Below, piece by piece: positions 33,005-42,054 of a stretch of DNA of 64,000 nucleotides (position 1 is its first letter; every line of letters starts with the position of its first letter). The stretch covers positions 1,054,001-1,118,000 of the forward strand of contig NZ_CP034726.1 in the NCBI RefSeq assembly GCF_004359375.1, in the 5' to 3' direction. Source of the stretch: Acetilactobacillus jinshanensis. Lineage in GTDB: Bacteria; Bacillota; Bacilli; Lactobacillales; Lactobacillaceae. The translations under genes were made by a program, and so were the position numbers. The notes below the pieces were generated by a model. It searched no databases. It had not been told where the DNA came from and saw only the letters and a list, made by a program, of their open reading frames with translations.

Positions 33005-33211
33005 ATGGACATAGAAACCGTGAAAAAAGCTAAAAAAATTATTCGGGATATGAATGTTCCCAACAAGAAATTTAAAACGCAGTGTCATTTACGTAAATCA
33101 GCAATTTCCAAGCTCCGTCATCACGAAATCTCCGTTCGGATGCTGGATTCGAAGATCGTTGAAAAATTAGCTGATTTTTACGATAAATGTAAGGAACACG
33201 GTAAATTATAA
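33005..33211 (+). CDS. small putative HTH protein, 68 aa
   Basis: Basic helical protein with a segment (LRKSAISKLRHHEISVRMLDSKIVEKLADFYD) whose spacing resembles a helix-turn-helix of the XRE or phage-repressor type; this is a weak resemblance. AAAAGGATGATCGTCA precedes the ATG. It is 2 bp from the next gene, so they form an operon. IS copy 2 ends 19 bp upstream. Confidence 0.55.
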   Translation: MDIETVKKAKKIIRDMNVPNKKFKTQCHLRKSAISKLRHHEISVRMLDSKIVEKLADFYDKCKEHGKL

Positions 33212-33213
33212 TC

Positions 33214-33780
33214 ATGAGCAAGAAGATTTTTTTATACGGGCCACAAACGTCGGGTAAAACGACTCGACTTCTACGACTTATCAAGCATGATCACGGTCGA
33301 GATATCCTGATGTCAGGTGAAGACAAAGGCCAAGTTAATAACGGTCATGAAGTCTGCGACATAACTCTACGTGTCCCTGAGAAATGGGATCAGAAATCGT
33401 TAAACCGCTTTAAACAACAGGCTAAGGAACAATTTCCCGTTAATCACGTTTTAGTTGACGGGGCACAATTTTTATCCAAGCAACAGTTGGTTCAATTAAC
33501 AGATATTTTTAATGACATTGATCCGACGGTGCCGATTATTTTTGCGGGATGCCAGTATTACATTGCGACACTTGGTCGGACCGATGATGAAATTCCAACC
33601 AGTAAATTTTTAATGACGTGGTGTGACGTTACAATGCCGGTCGATCGAAAGTGTGATTTTTGTCAGCGGACTGCAACTCGTTTATTTATCAACGGCTTTA
33701 AGAAATTGCCAGGTAATAAAATGATGGCTGTTGATCCACATTTGGTCTGCAATGTTCATTATTTAAAGTTCAAATCATAA
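33214..33780 (+). CDS. thymidine-kinase-like (TK1 family) protein with altered catalytic motif
   Basis: TK1-type fold: P-loop GPQTSGKT, Walker-B-like VLVDGAQFL, FAGCQYYIATLGRT (lasso and base-contact region) and a C-terminal zinc site CDFC...C-x2-H. Family enzymes phosphorylate thymidine with ATP. In them the Walker B motif reads DEAQF or DEIQF and the Glu is the catalytic base; here it is Gly (codon GGG, one transition from GAG). At 188 aa it has the usual length. The protein may be inactive or have another role. Confidence 0.75.
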   Translation: MSKKIFLYGPQTSGKTTRLLRLIKHDHGRDILMSGEDKGQVNNGHEVCDITLRVPEKWDQKSLNRFKQQAKEQFPVNHVLVDGAQFLSKQQLVQLTDIFNDIDPTVPIIFAGCQYYIATLGRTDDEIPTSKFLMTWCDVTMPVDRKCDFCQRTATRLFINGFKKLPGNKMMAVDPHLVCNVHYLKFKS

Positions 33781-33855
33781 ATAAACATTAATAAACATTA
33801 AAATAGCATTGATTTCGTTCAAATTAATGCTATTATCTACTTGTTAATTAAATAA

Positions 33856-34011
33856 CTACCGAAATTAGGTCTTGGCGTTTGCTGAGACTTCGAAGCAATC
33901 TTTAGTGTATCAAGTTACACAATTTCTTACTTCGTTAAGTGTGAGGGCTTAATTTCTAGAGATGAAATTAAGCCCATTTTTCATGCTTTTTTAAGGTACC
34001 AATTTCGGTAG
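33856..34011 (+). promoter_or_regulatory. structured leader or paired operator upstream of purA
   Basis: CTACCGAAATT (33856-33866) is an exact inverted copy of AATTTCGGTAG (34001-34011), extended by GGT/ACC. Between them lie small hairpins (GTCT...AGAC near 33870-33889; GTGTA...TACAC near 33905-33920) and a terminator (33945-33981). It could be an RNA closing stem, or two inverted boxes for a DNA-binding regulator, since the core is near the PurBox pattern. Confidence 0.5.
33945..33981 (+). terminator. terminator in front of purA
   Basis: GGGCTTAATTTC pairs with GAAATTAAGCCC, then ATTTTT. It lies 58 bp before the purA start codon, so it either ends an upstream transcript or is a regulated attenuator. 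Confidence 0.75.
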
Positions 34012-34038
34012 GTGATTTATATTGAGAGGTCTTTATTT

Positions 34039-35334
34039 ATGTCATCTATTGTAGTTATTGGTAGTCAATGGGGCGACGAAGGAAAAGGTAAAATTACCGA
34101 TTTCCTTAGTTCAAAAGCCAACATCATTGCCCGGTTTTCGGGTGGTGACAATGCCGGCCACACCATCGCCACAAACGGGAAACACATCCACCTATCATTA
34201 ATTCCCTCAGGGGTTTTATATCCGGATAAATTAGGTGTCCTCGGTAATGGCATGGTAATTAATCCCAAGTCGTTATTGCACGAGATTCACTACTTACGTC
34301 AGAACGGCATCCCGGTTCACAATCTCCGAATCTCTAACCGAGCCCAGGTATTAATGCCATATCACATCTTATTCGATCATTTACAGGAATCGTTGAAAGG
34401 CCAGAAGATCGGGACGACCGGTAAAGGAATTGGCCCAGCTTATATGGATAAATTAGAACGAATTGGCATCCGCATGGCTGATTTGATTGATAAACCAGTC
34501 TTCGCTCAGAAATTAAAGCAAGCTTTAAAGATTAAAAACATTATTTTAACTAAAGTGTTTAATCGTAAGCCGCTTGATTTTGATTCAATGTTTAAAGAAT
34601 ATTATCACTATGGCCAGATCATTAAACCGTTCGTCTGTGATACGTCTTACTTAATTAATCATGCCTTAGATGAAGGCAAGCACGTTCTCTTTGAAGGCGC
34701 TCAAGGATCAATGCTAGATATTGATCATGGGACCTATCCATTCGTTACTTCATCGAATACGGTTGCTGGTAATGCCGCCGTGGGTTCTGGAATTGGTCCT
34801 AATCGCATTAACCGTATTGTCGGGGTATGTAAAGCATATACATCCCGTGTTGGTGACGGTCCGTTCCCAACGGAACTGCATAATCAGGTCTCTGATCACA
34901 TCAGACATGCGGCTCATGAATATGGCGTTGTCACCGGCCGTCCACGTCGTTTAGGCTGGTTAGACATTGTCGTTCTGAAACATGCCGTTCGAATCTCAGG
35001 GATTACGGATCTGTCATTGAACTGTTTAGATGCCTTATCAGGTATCGGTGACATTAAAGTTTGTGTTGGTTATCGATACCATGGCAAGCGAATTGATAAT
35101 TATCCAGCTAATAACCGGGTCCTGGAAGAATGCCAGCCGATCTATAAAGTTTTCCCAGGATGGGATGAAGACATTACTTGTTGCACGACGGTTGCTGAAT
35201 TACCAAAGAATGCTCGGAACTATCTAGAATCAGTATCAAAGATGGTCGGTGTTCCGTTAGATACGTTTGCCGTTGGTGCTAGCCGTGATCACACGCATAT
35301 CTTGAAGAACGTTTGGCAGGAGGCCGATAAATAA
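34039..35334 (+). CDS. purA: adenylosuccinate synthetase
   Basis: Joins IMP and aspartate with GTP, the first committed step to AMP. The N-terminal GTP loop [11 protein letters not shown] and the IMP site GRPRRLGW are present. Length 431 aa, normal. The start is the ATG at 34039 (MSSIVVIG), 8 nt after GAGAGGT; the frame extends 27 nt upstream. Its stop overlaps the purB start by 1 nt, so the two are translationally coupled. Confidence 0.96.
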   Translation: MSSIVVIGSQWGDEGKGKITDFLSSKANIIARFSGGDNAGHTIATNGKHIHLSLIPSGVLYPDKLGVLGNGMVINPKSLLHEIHYLRQNGIPVHNLRISNRAQVLMPYHILFDHLQESLKGQKIGTTGKGIGPAYMDKLERIGIRMADLIDKPVFAQKLKQALKIKNIILTKVFNRKPLDFDSMFKEYYHYGQIIKPFVCDTSYLINHALDEGKHVLFEGAQGSMLDIDHGTYPFVTSSNTVAGNAAVGSGIGPNRINRIVGVCKAYTSRVGDGPFPTELHNQVSDHIRHAAHEYGVVTGRPRRLGWLDIVVLKHAVRISGITDLSLNCLDALSGIGDIKVCVGYRYHGKRIDNYPANNRVLEECQPIYKVFPGWDEDITCCTTVAELPKNARNYLESVSKMVGVPLDTFAVGASRDHTHILKNVWQEADK

Positions 35335-36629
35335 TGATCGATCGATATACAAGACCTGAAATGGGAGCCATTTGGACTTTACATCATCAGTATCAAACCT
35401 GGTTGATGGTTGAAATTGCCGTTGACGAAGGTTGGGCTAAATTAGGCAAGATTCCGAAAAGTGACGTCGAAAAAATTAAGAAGAACGCATCGTTTACTGA
35501 TGAAGAAATCGCTAAGATTGAAGCCGTTACCCATCATGACATGGTGGCTTTTACCCGTGACGTTTCAAAATCACTTGGACCTGAACGGAAATGGATCCAT
35601 TACGGTGTCACTAGCACCGATATTGAAGATACAGCTTACGGGATCCGCTATAAAGAAGCTAACAAAATCTTAATGAAAGATCTGTTAACCTTGAAGCATA
35701 CAATTGCTGAAAAGGCCCTCAAATATAAAAATACCGTGATGATCGGCCGAACCCACGGGGTTCATGCTGAACCGATTACGTTCGGTTTGAAGTTGGCCCG
35801 TTGGTATTCCATGATGAAACGAAACTTGAAACGTTTTAAATTTGCTTCAAAGGAAGTTGAAGCCGGTGAAGTTTCCGGTGCCGTTGGTACCTTTGCTAAC
35901 GTGCCACCGCAGGTCGAGGCCTACGTTTGCCATAAATTTGGTTTACGGGCTCAGGAAATTACCAGTCAGATTTTACCTCGTGATCTGCACGCTGATTACA
36001 TCAGTACACTGGGCTTAATTGCCACGACGTTAGAAGACTTTGCGACTGAAATCCGCAGTCTGCAGCGAACCGAAATCCATGAAGTTGAAGAACACTTTGC
36101 CCCAGGTCAAAAAGGATCCAGTGCCATGCCGCACAAACGAAACCCAGTCGCTGATGAAAACATCTGTGGCTTAGCCAGAGTGGTCCGTGGCCACATCATT
36201 TCTGCTTATGAAGACGTTCCGTTATGGCATGAACGTGACATCTCACATTCAAGTGTTGAACGAATCATCATGCCTGACACCACGATCCTGTTAGACTTTA
36301 TGCTTCACCGCTTTAATCATATTCTAAGTAATCTAACTGTTTTCTCGAAACGGATGAAACAGAACATGAACATCACGCATGGTTTAATTTACAGCCAGCG
36401 GTTCTTATTGAAATTGATTAATACCGGGATGACCCGTGAACAGGCCTACGATTTAGTTCAACCGTTAACGGCCAAGTCGTGGACAAAGGGGATTTCGTTT
36501 AAGAAACTTGTTGAAAATAATCCAGTGATTCGAAAACGGTTATCCCAAGCTGATATCGATGATGCGTTTGATTATCATTACCACTTGCGTTACGTCAACT
36601 ACATCTTCCATCGGGTTGGCTTGGATTAA
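35334..36629 (+). CDS. purB: adenylosuccinate lyase
   Basis: Cleaves adenylosuccinate to AMP and fumarate, and SAICAR in IMP synthesis. The fumarase-superfamily signature GSSAMPHKRNP is present, with the catalytic His in GRTHGVHAEP. 431 aa, complete. AGGAGG lies 9 nt before the ATG, inside purA. Confidence 0.96.
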   Translation: MIDRYTRPEMGAIWTLHHQYQTWLMVEIAVDEGWAKLGKIPKSDVEKIKKNASFTDEEIAKIEAVTHHDMVAFTRDVSKSLGPERKWIHYGVTSTDIEDTAYGIRYKEANKILMKDLLTLKHTIAEKALKYKNTVMIGRTHGVHAEPITFGLKLARWYSMMKRNLKRFKFASKEVEAGEVSGAVGTFANVPPQVEAYVCHKFGLRAQEITSQILPRDLHADYISTLGLIATTLEDFATEIRSLQRTEIHEVEEHFAPGQKGSSAMPHKRNPVADENICGLARVVRGHIISAYEDVPLWHERDISHSSVERIIMPDTTILLDFMLHRFNHILSNLTVFSKRMKQNMNITHGLIYSQRFLLKLINTGMTREQAYDLVQPLTAKSWTKGISFKKLVENNPVIRKRLSQADIDDAFDYHYHLRYVNYIFHRVGLD

Positions 36630-36656
36630 TCGTTAAGTGTTAAGAAGGCTTAATAA

Positions 36657-37214
36657 ATGTGTATGATGGTAAAAAAGAATAGTAACCCAATTCAAAAAGT
36701 ATTATATCGTCCAGAACAGTTACAGCAGCGCTGTGCTCAGTTAGGTCGTCAAATCACCCGTGATTATCAGGGTAAACATCCGTTGGTCGTTGGTGTCTTA
36801 ACGGGTGCTATGGTCTTTATGACTGACCTGATCCGTCAGATTAAGTTGCCAATTCAAATCGATTTCGTTGACGCCTCTAGTTACTTTAACGGCACCCAGT
36901 CAACCGGAAAAGTAAAACTGGTTAAAGATACTACTGCACCCGTTAAAGGTCGGGATGTTTTGATTGTTGAAGACATGATCGATAGTGGCCACACGTTGAA
37001 ATTCTTAAAGCATCATTTTATGGAGCTAGGCGCTAAATCAGTTCAGATTTGTGTATTATTGGATAAACCTCAACGTCGGGAAGTATCAGTTGATACTGAC
37101 TACGTCGGTTTTAAGATTCCAAACGTCTTTATCGTTGGCTACGGGATCGATTACCAGCAGCGTTTCCGTAATCTTCCGTACGTTGCGGCATTATCACCGT
37201 TATTCTATAAATAA
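36657..37214 (+). CDS. hpt: hypoxanthine phosphoribosyltransferase
   Basis: Salvages hypoxanthine and guanine with PRPP. The PRPP-binding motif is VLIVEDMIDSGHTL and the base site includes DYVGFKIPN. At 185 aa it is normal. AGAAGG lies 8 nt before the ATG. It is third in the purA-purB-hpt cluster, 27 bp after purB, and joins AMP formation with salvage. Confidence 0.93.
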   Translation: MCMMVKKNSNPIQKVLYRPEQLQQRCAQLGRQITRDYQGKHPLVVGVLTGAMVFMTDLIRQIKLPIQIDFVDASSYFNGTQSTGKVKLVKDTTAPVKGRDVLIVEDMIDSGHTLKFLKHHFMELGAKSVQICVLLDKPQRREVSVDTDYVGFKIPNVFIVGYGIDYQQRFRNLPYVAALSPLFYK

Positions 37215-37283
37215 TAAGAAATTTTTGTTCAGTTATTGACGTAATCATGTAAAATTGGTATTCTATAGTCACACACATAGTAA

Positions 37284-37354
37284 TTGCCTATATAATGCCA
37301 AGATGTGGTTGGTCAGTTTCTACCCGGAACCGTATAAGTCCGGACTATAAGCAA
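37284..37354 (+). promoter_or_regulatory. purine riboswitch, predicted guanine/hypoxanthine class
   Basis: It matches the purine aptamer: P1 TTGC-TATA / TATA-GCAA, then ATAATG, P2 with loop GTTGGTCAG, the joining TTTCTACC, P3 CCGGA... and the closing GACTATA. The position that distinguishes ligands is C (GACTAT), as in guanine-type switches, rather than U as in adenine ones. It is followed by a terminator, so it should act as an OFF switch. Confidence 0.88.
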
Positions 37355-37367
37355 AAGAAATTGAAAG

Positions 37368-37405
37368 ACACTTGATTTGTATAGACACGGATCAAGTGTT
37401 TTTTT
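37368..37405 (+). terminator. riboswitch-controlled terminator
   Basis: ACACTTGAT pairs with ATCAAGTGT, then T7. It lies 13 nt after the aptamer. Confidence 0.8.
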
Positions 37406-37463
37406 GTTTTTTATACTTTTTGATCAACCTGAAGCAATTACAACTTCAGGGAGGAACTTTGTT

Positions 37464-38726
37464 TTGGAAAGCAAATATTCAGCTAATCAAAAGTGGACGG
37501 TTGCGTCCACTGCTTTAGGTTCATCGTTAGAAGGAATGGACGTCATGTTCATCTCGTTCGCAATGACGCCAATTATTACCCAGTTGCACATCAGTGGTGC
37601 CGCCGGTGGAATGATGAGTTCAGTTACTAATATCGGGATGCTGCTTGGTGCACTGATTTTCGGGATGCTAGCTGACGCTTTTGGTCGAGTTAGAGTGTTT
37701 ACCTACACGTTATCAATCGTTGCCTTAGCGACTGGTTTAATGTACTTTGCTAACAACATTTACTTTATTTACCTGTTACGATTCTTAACCGGAATTGGAA
37801 CCGGTGGTGAATACGGAACCGGTGTTACGTTGGTAATGGAAAACTTTAATCATCGGAAGCACGTTGCCACGTTATTATCATACGTTCAGGTCTTTGGTGA
37901 AACGGGTGCCATATTAGCTGCCGTAATTTCATCAATGGTCTTAGCTAATTACAGCTGGCACGTCTTATTCCTATTCGGTTTAATCCCAATCGTTCTAGCA
38001 TTCTTCGTTCGTTTGAACTTAAAGGAAAATCCAAAGTTCGTTCATAATGCTAAAGCATTAAAAAAGACCCATCAGAAACGGGTCCCGTTCAGTCGATTAT
38101 TCGCAACGCCAAAGATTGCTTGGCAGACAATCGCCATTATTATGATGGTGGTCGTTGAAGCCGCTGGATACTATGGTGTCTTAAACTGGATGCCATCGAT
38201 CATGCAGCAAAAGTTACACATTAGTATTACTAAATCATCACTTTGGATGATCGTTACCATCGTGGGAATTTCACTTGGGATGGTCGTCTTCAGTAAGATC
38301 ATGGATAAGTGGGGACCACGCTGGGCCTTCACCATTTTCTTAGTCGGTGCCGCAATCTTCATGTACACCATCGTCATGGCCAATAACGGGATTACTTTAT
38401 TGATTGCCAGTACCTTAGTTGGTTTCTTTGCTGGAGCTACCTACACCGGTTTTGGTGTCATCGTTAGTAAGTTATACCCAATGAACATCCGAGTCACTGC
38501 TAATAGCTTCATCATGAGTTGCGGTAAAGCAATTGGTGGATTCTCACCAGTCGTTATCGGTTACCTAATGGATCATTATTCATTAATGGCTATCGTGGTC
38601 TTCTTATCGGTGTTATACGTAATTAGCTTATTCGCAATGTTATCGATTAAGAACTTACGAAGTAAGAAAGCACTCAATAAACCAGCAGCCATTAATAAAG
38701 ATTTAGTTAACGATATTAACAACTAA
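37464..38726 (+). CDS. MFS transporter under purine riboswitch control
   Basis: Twelve-helix major facilitator of the metabolite:H+ symporter type: GMLADAFGRVRVF (loop 2-3 motif) and RFLTGIGTGGEYG in helix 4. Length 420 aa. I chose TTG at 37464, 9 nt after GGGAGG, because the upstream frame lies in the terminator. The guanine-type riboswitch and purine neighbours suggest purine base or nucleoside uptake, though this transporter group is better known for aromatic acids and similar solutes. The substrate is therefore inferred from context only. Confidence 0.85.
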   Translation: MESKYSANQKWTVASTALGSSLEGMDVMFISFAMTPIITQLHISGAAGGMMSSVTNIGMLLGALIFGMLADAFGRVRVFTYTLSIVALATGLMYFANNIYFIYLLRFLTGIGTGGEYGTGVTLVMENFNHRKHVATLLSYVQVFGETGAILAAVISSMVLANYSWHVLFLFGLIPIVLAFFVRLNLKENPKFVHNAKALKKTHQKRVPFSRLFATPKIAWQTIAIIMMVVVEAAGYYGVLNWMPSIMQQKLHISITKSSLWMIVTIVGISLGMVVFSKIMDKWGPRWAFTIFLVGAAIFMYTIVMANNGITLLIASTLVGFFAGATYTGFGVIVSKLYPMNIRVTANSFIMSCGKAIGGFSPVVIGYLMDHYSLMAIVVFLSVLYVISLFAMLSIKNLRSKKALNKPAAINKDLVNDINN

Positions 38727-38748
38727 AATTTAATAACGTAAATGATTC

Positions 38749-38777
38749 GGGAGCTTGAATTTTTCAAGCTCTTTTTA
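38749..38777 (+). terminator. terminator of the MFS gene
   Basis: GAGCTTGAA pairs with TTCAAGCTC, then TTTTT. Confidence 0.8.
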
Positions 38778-38779
38778 TT

Positions 38780-38944
38780 TTACGAAAATGAGTGGCAGAT
38801 CGTCAGCATGATGGCGTATAGGATACCAATGCCTAGTAATAGGCCAACCGTGCGAAAAGACCAGATATTGTGATTATAAGCAATATGAACAATAAAGCAG
38901 GCAAATATAATTGTGCAGATGATTAGTAAGATAAAGGCTAACAT
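38780..38944 (-). CDS. small membrane protein, 54 aa
   Basis: The ATG follows GGGAGGTG by 6 nt. Two hydrophobic helices (about 2-21 and 32-48) are separated by a polar turn (NHNIWSFRT). It is convergent with the MFS gene. Family unknown. Confidence 0.6.
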   Translation of the reverse strand: MLAFILLIICTIIFACFIVHIAYNHNIWSFRTVGLLLGIGILYAIMLTICHSFS

Positions 38945-39042
38945 CGTATGCACCTCCCATGAGTATTATATGATAGATGAAGTTGGAGGGGGATGCATGT
39001 TGCTTTGGGTGGTGAGGGATGGTGATTGTATAACCAGATACA

Positions 39043-39073
39043 AAAAAAGACCTTCTGTTTTGACACAGGAGGC
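39043..39073 (-). terminator. terminator of the tsaC operon
   Basis: On the minus strand, AGGCCTCCTGT pairs with ACAGAAGGTCT (one mismatch), then T7. Confidence 0.7.
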
Positions 39074-39079
39074 CTGGAA

Positions 39080-39265
39080 TTAGTTATTAATAAAGATGGC
39101 GAGTAAATCTGCACCAATGAAAATCATTAAGTTCATAATAAACGACATCGGGACAAAGTGATTAAAGATCGCAAGAATAATCAAAATCATAATTGATTTA
39201 ACTAAGATATTGATTTTATTAAACTTTTCCCTGTCAGAATTCCCTTTTCTTAGAATAAAAATCAC
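39080..39265 (-). CDS. small membrane protein coupled to tsaC, 61 aa
   Basis: Charged N-terminus, then two hydrophobic segments. The GTG start overlaps the tsaC stop in GTGA, so translation is coupled. The start context AGGTGATTTTTATTC closely matches the one at 57957. Function unknown. Confidence 0.55.
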   Translation of the reverse strand: MIFILRKGNSDREKFNKINILVKSIMILIILAIFNHFVPMSFIMNLMIFIGADLLAIFINN

Positions 39266-40293
39266 CTATGGAGAATAACCTTTTCAAAATACATCTTGTT
39301 AGCTGAATTATTTAAGCGGTCCATATAACCTTCACTGATGCCTTTATCAGGAAAGGCCTGAACCATAATGTATTTAACAGCTGGAATTTCATCAAAGTAA
39401 CGTAAACCACCAAAGAAACGACGATCGGCATCCTTAATGCCTTTACCTAAACGATAAGGATTAACGGTGCTTGGGAATTTAACGTTCTTCAAGACATCAT
39501 CAGTCGCCATAACACCAACCCGGAATTCCTGATTGTTAGCCCATTTAGCAACATCTGGCCATTCATTTTTATTAACGATTAAAACGGGACTGGATGTTGC
39601 GTAGTGACGTAACTTAGAACTGGGGTCGGTATCACGAATTACAGATGGATGTAACTTAGTAATATCTTGAACTTTACTACCAATTGTGTCTTCTAACTGT
39701 TGGATACTAACGGTTCCCGGGCGTAAAACTAACGGAATGTCACGAGTCATATCAACTACCGTGGAATCAATTCCAATGTCACATTCGCCACCGTCAATAA
39801 TCCCGGCAATTTTACCGTTCATATCGTGCATCACGTGTTGTGGTAATGTTGGACTTGGTTTACCCGAAATATTGCCAGATGGTCCAACAATTGGGACACC
39901 GGCTTTACGAATTAAATCCAGGGTAATCTTGGTGTCAGGATCACGGAAAGCAATCGTTCGTAAGCCACCATTAATTACTGACGAAAGGGTACCCGGCTTT
40001 AACGGCAGGATAATTGTTAACGGGCCAGGCCAGAAGCGTTTAATCAACTTCTTAGCTGCATCTGAGATCTTAGTCGTGTACTTTTTGACCATATCTAATC
40101 CATCAACGGTAACGTTTAACGGGTTGTTACGAGGACGGTGCTTAACAGCAAAGACCTTTTTAACGGCTTCCGGATTAGTGGCATCAGCACCGACACCATA
40201 CACGGTTTCGGTAGGAAATGCCACGACTTGACCATTTTGAATATCCTTTGCCGCTAAATCAATTTGATTAGTTGAATAAATACGGGTTTTCAT
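39262..40293 (-). CDS. ywlC: threonylcarbamoyl-AMP synthase (Sua5/YwlC type)
   Basis: Makes threonylcarbamoyl-AMP for the t6A modification of ANN-decoding tRNAs. The N-terminal YrdC domain shows FPTETVYGVGADA and the substrate-site segments HRPRNNPL and GPSGNISGKPSPT, and a C-terminal Sua5 domain follows, giving 343 aa. The start is the ATG at 40293 (MKTRIYST), 10 nt after AAGGA. It is first in a two-gene unit with the small membrane protein. Confidence 0.92.
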   Translation of the reverse strand: MKTRIYSTNQIDLAAKDIQNGQVVAFPTETVYGVGADATNPEAVKKVFAVKHRPRNNPLNVTVDGLDMVKKYTTKISDAAKKLIKRFWPGPLTIILPLKPGTLSSVINGGLRTIAFRDPDTKITLDLIRKAGVPIVGPSGNISGKPSPTLPQHVMHDMNGKIAGIIDGGECDIGIDSTVVDMTRDIPLVLRPGTVSIQQLEDTIGSKVQDITKLHPSVIRDTDPSSKLRHYATSSPVLIVNKNEWPDVAKWANNQEFRVGVMATDDVLKNVKFPSTVNPYRLGKGIKDADRRFFGGLRYFDEIPAVKYIMVQAFPDKGISEGYMDRLNNSANKMYFEKVILHR

Positions 40294-40607
40294 TAGATTA
40301 TCATCCTTCAATATCGATAACTAGTTTTAGCTAAGTTAATAATAGCAGAGATGAACAGAATAAGCACCTTTAATCGGATTGAGCATGTGAAACGGCCTTG
40401 ATATTTAGTGAAATGACCAGAATGAAAACGATTGTACACGATATAATATGTTGTAATCATTCTTCACACTGAATTGTTGATTTATTAGTGATTAGAAAGA
40501 TATATCTTACAAGAGCAATTCTTATGATTTATGAATAGAAAGCGCTATCATGAAAATGGTTGATGAAATGGATGATAATTCATAAGAGTTTGTGAAGTGT
40601 GATAATT
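40294..40607. other. divergent promoter region between tsaC and the NADH oxidase gene
   Basis: 314 bp without a supported gene. It contains a candidate catabolite element (40537-40550) and a TATAAT (near 40443) in the NADH oxidase direction. Confidence 0.45.
40537..40550. promoter_or_regulatory. candidate CcpA cre site
   Basis: AGAAAGCGCTATCA differs from the cre pattern TGWAANCGNTNWCA by one outer base. Its position upstream of a NAD-regenerating oxidase fits carbon control. Confidence 0.45.
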
Positions 40608-41966
40608 ATGAAAGTGATCATTGTTGGTTGTACCCATGCCGGTACGTATGCTGCTAGTACAATTTTAAGAGAACATCCAGGTACTCAAGTCACGATTTAT
40701 GAACGTAACGATACCGTATCATTCCTGTCATGTGGGATTGCTTTATGGTTAGATAAAAAGATTGCTAACCCAAAAGGTCTATTCTATTCCAGTCCTCAGC
40801 AATTAGAAAAACAGGGCGCTAAAGTTGAAATCAACCACGACGTTCAAAATATCGATACTAAGAATAAGGTTGTTACCGTTAAGAACCTTAAAACCGGTAA
40901 AGTTGCTAAAGACCACTACGATAAATTAGTTATGTCGACTGGTTCCAGACCGTTTATTCCACCGATCGAAGGTGTCAAGAATCCAAACGTTTACCTATGT
41001 AAGAGTTGGAACGATGCCAAGCGAATCTTTAACAAGATGAAGACCACGAAACGAATTACCGTGATTGGTTGTGGAATGATCGGTGCTGAATTAGCTGATT
41101 CATTCTCTAACCAAGGTAATAAAGTCTACTTAATCGATCAAGGTTCTCGTCCGTTAGGCAAGTACTTTGACAAGCGCTTTACTGATATCATTACCAAGAG
41201 TTATGAAGCTCATAACGTTACCTTAGCAATGAACCAGCAAGTTAAGAAGATTAGTGGTAACGGGCCCGTTATCGTAACCACTAGTGACGGTAGCCAATTT
41301 AAGTCTGACATCGTAATCCTTTGTGTTGGCTTCCGTCCAAATGCACAATTATTAGATGGCAAGGTTAAGATGATCCGTGGTACCATCGTTACCAACCGTT
41401 ACATGCAGTCATCTGACCCTAATATCTTTGCTGCCGGTGATTGTTCAATGATTTACTATAACCCAACTAAATCATTATTCTATGCACCATTGGCTACCAA
41501 CGCCGTCCGTCAAGGTCTCTTAGTTGGTAAGAACATCGTTGAACCAACCGTTCGATACATGGGTACCCAAGCATCATCTGGTTTAAAGCTTTATGACCGA
41601 ACCATCGTTGCTTCAGGTATGAACATGGGTATGGCTAAGAAGTTCCACATGAACGTTCACCAGGTAGTTGCTGAAACTAACTACCGTCCATCATTCATGC
41701 CAACGACTGCACCAGTCTTAATGTCATTGGTATATGATCCTAAGACCCGTCGGATCTTAGGTGGTGCCTTCATGTGTAAACATGATGTTTCAATGGCCGC
41801 CAACGCATTATCAATCTTGATTCAAAATGACAACACAATTGATCAGTTGGCAATGGTCGATATGCTATTCCAGCCTTACTTCGATGCTCCATTCAACTAC
41901 ATGAACATCTTAGGTCAGGTTGCTGTAGCTCATGAAGATAAGCTTAAAAAAGAAAACAACAAGTAA
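40608..41966 (+). CDS. nox: H2O-forming NADH oxidase, paralog 2
   Basis: Flavoenzyme reducing O2 with NADH. It has VVGCTHAGTYAA-type FAD binding (here IIVGCTHAGTYA), redox Cys42 in SFLSCGIA, NAD motif VIGCGMIGAELAD and FAD motif NIFAAGDCSMI. It is closer to classical lactobacillar Nox than the 24570 paralog. The start is the ATG at 40608, 9 nt after GAAGTG; the frame runs 9 nt upstream. Monocistronic, with a strong terminator. Confidence 0.92.
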   Translation: MKVIIVGCTHAGTYAASTILREHPGTQVTIYERNDTVSFLSCGIALWLDKKIANPKGLFYSSPQQLEKQGAKVEINHDVQNIDTKNKVVTVKNLKTGKVAKDHYDKLVMSTGSRPFIPPIEGVKNPNVYLCKSWNDAKRIFNKMKTTKRITVIGCGMIGAELADSFSNQGNKVYLIDQGSRPLGKYFDKRFTDIITKSYEAHNVTLAMNQQVKKISGNGPVIVTTSDGSQFKSDIVILCVGFRPNAQLLDGKVKMIRGTIVTNRYMQSSDPNIFAAGDCSMIYYNPTKSLFYAPLATNAVRQGLLVGKNIVEPTVRYMGTQASSGLKLYDRTIVASGMNMGMAKKFHMNVHQVVAETNYRPSFMPTTAPVLMSLVYDPKTRRILGGAFMCKHDVSMAANALSILIQNDNTIDQLAMVDMLFQPYFDAPFNYMNILGQVAVAHEDKLKKENNK

Positions 41967-41982
41967 CCATTAGATAAATCCA

Positions 41983-42029
41983 TAAACTAAAAAGTCGAAT
42001 GATTTTTAAATCATCCGACTTTTTAGTTT
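41983..42029. terminator. bidirectional terminator
   Basis: AAACTAAAAAGTCG-ATGATTT pairs with AAATCAT-CGACTTTTTAGTTT. Confidence 0.85.
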
Positions 42030-42054
42030 GTTTAAATTAATTTGAAATTCAAAA

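Noticed and set aside
37377-37463. 29-codon upstream extension of the MFS protein
   Set aside because: It overlaps the riboswitch terminator and has no ribosome binding site.
39686-40231. 181-codon frame opposite the threonylcarbamoyl-AMP synthase gene
   Set aside because: It is antisense to a gene with clear Sua5 motifs and has no ribosome binding site.
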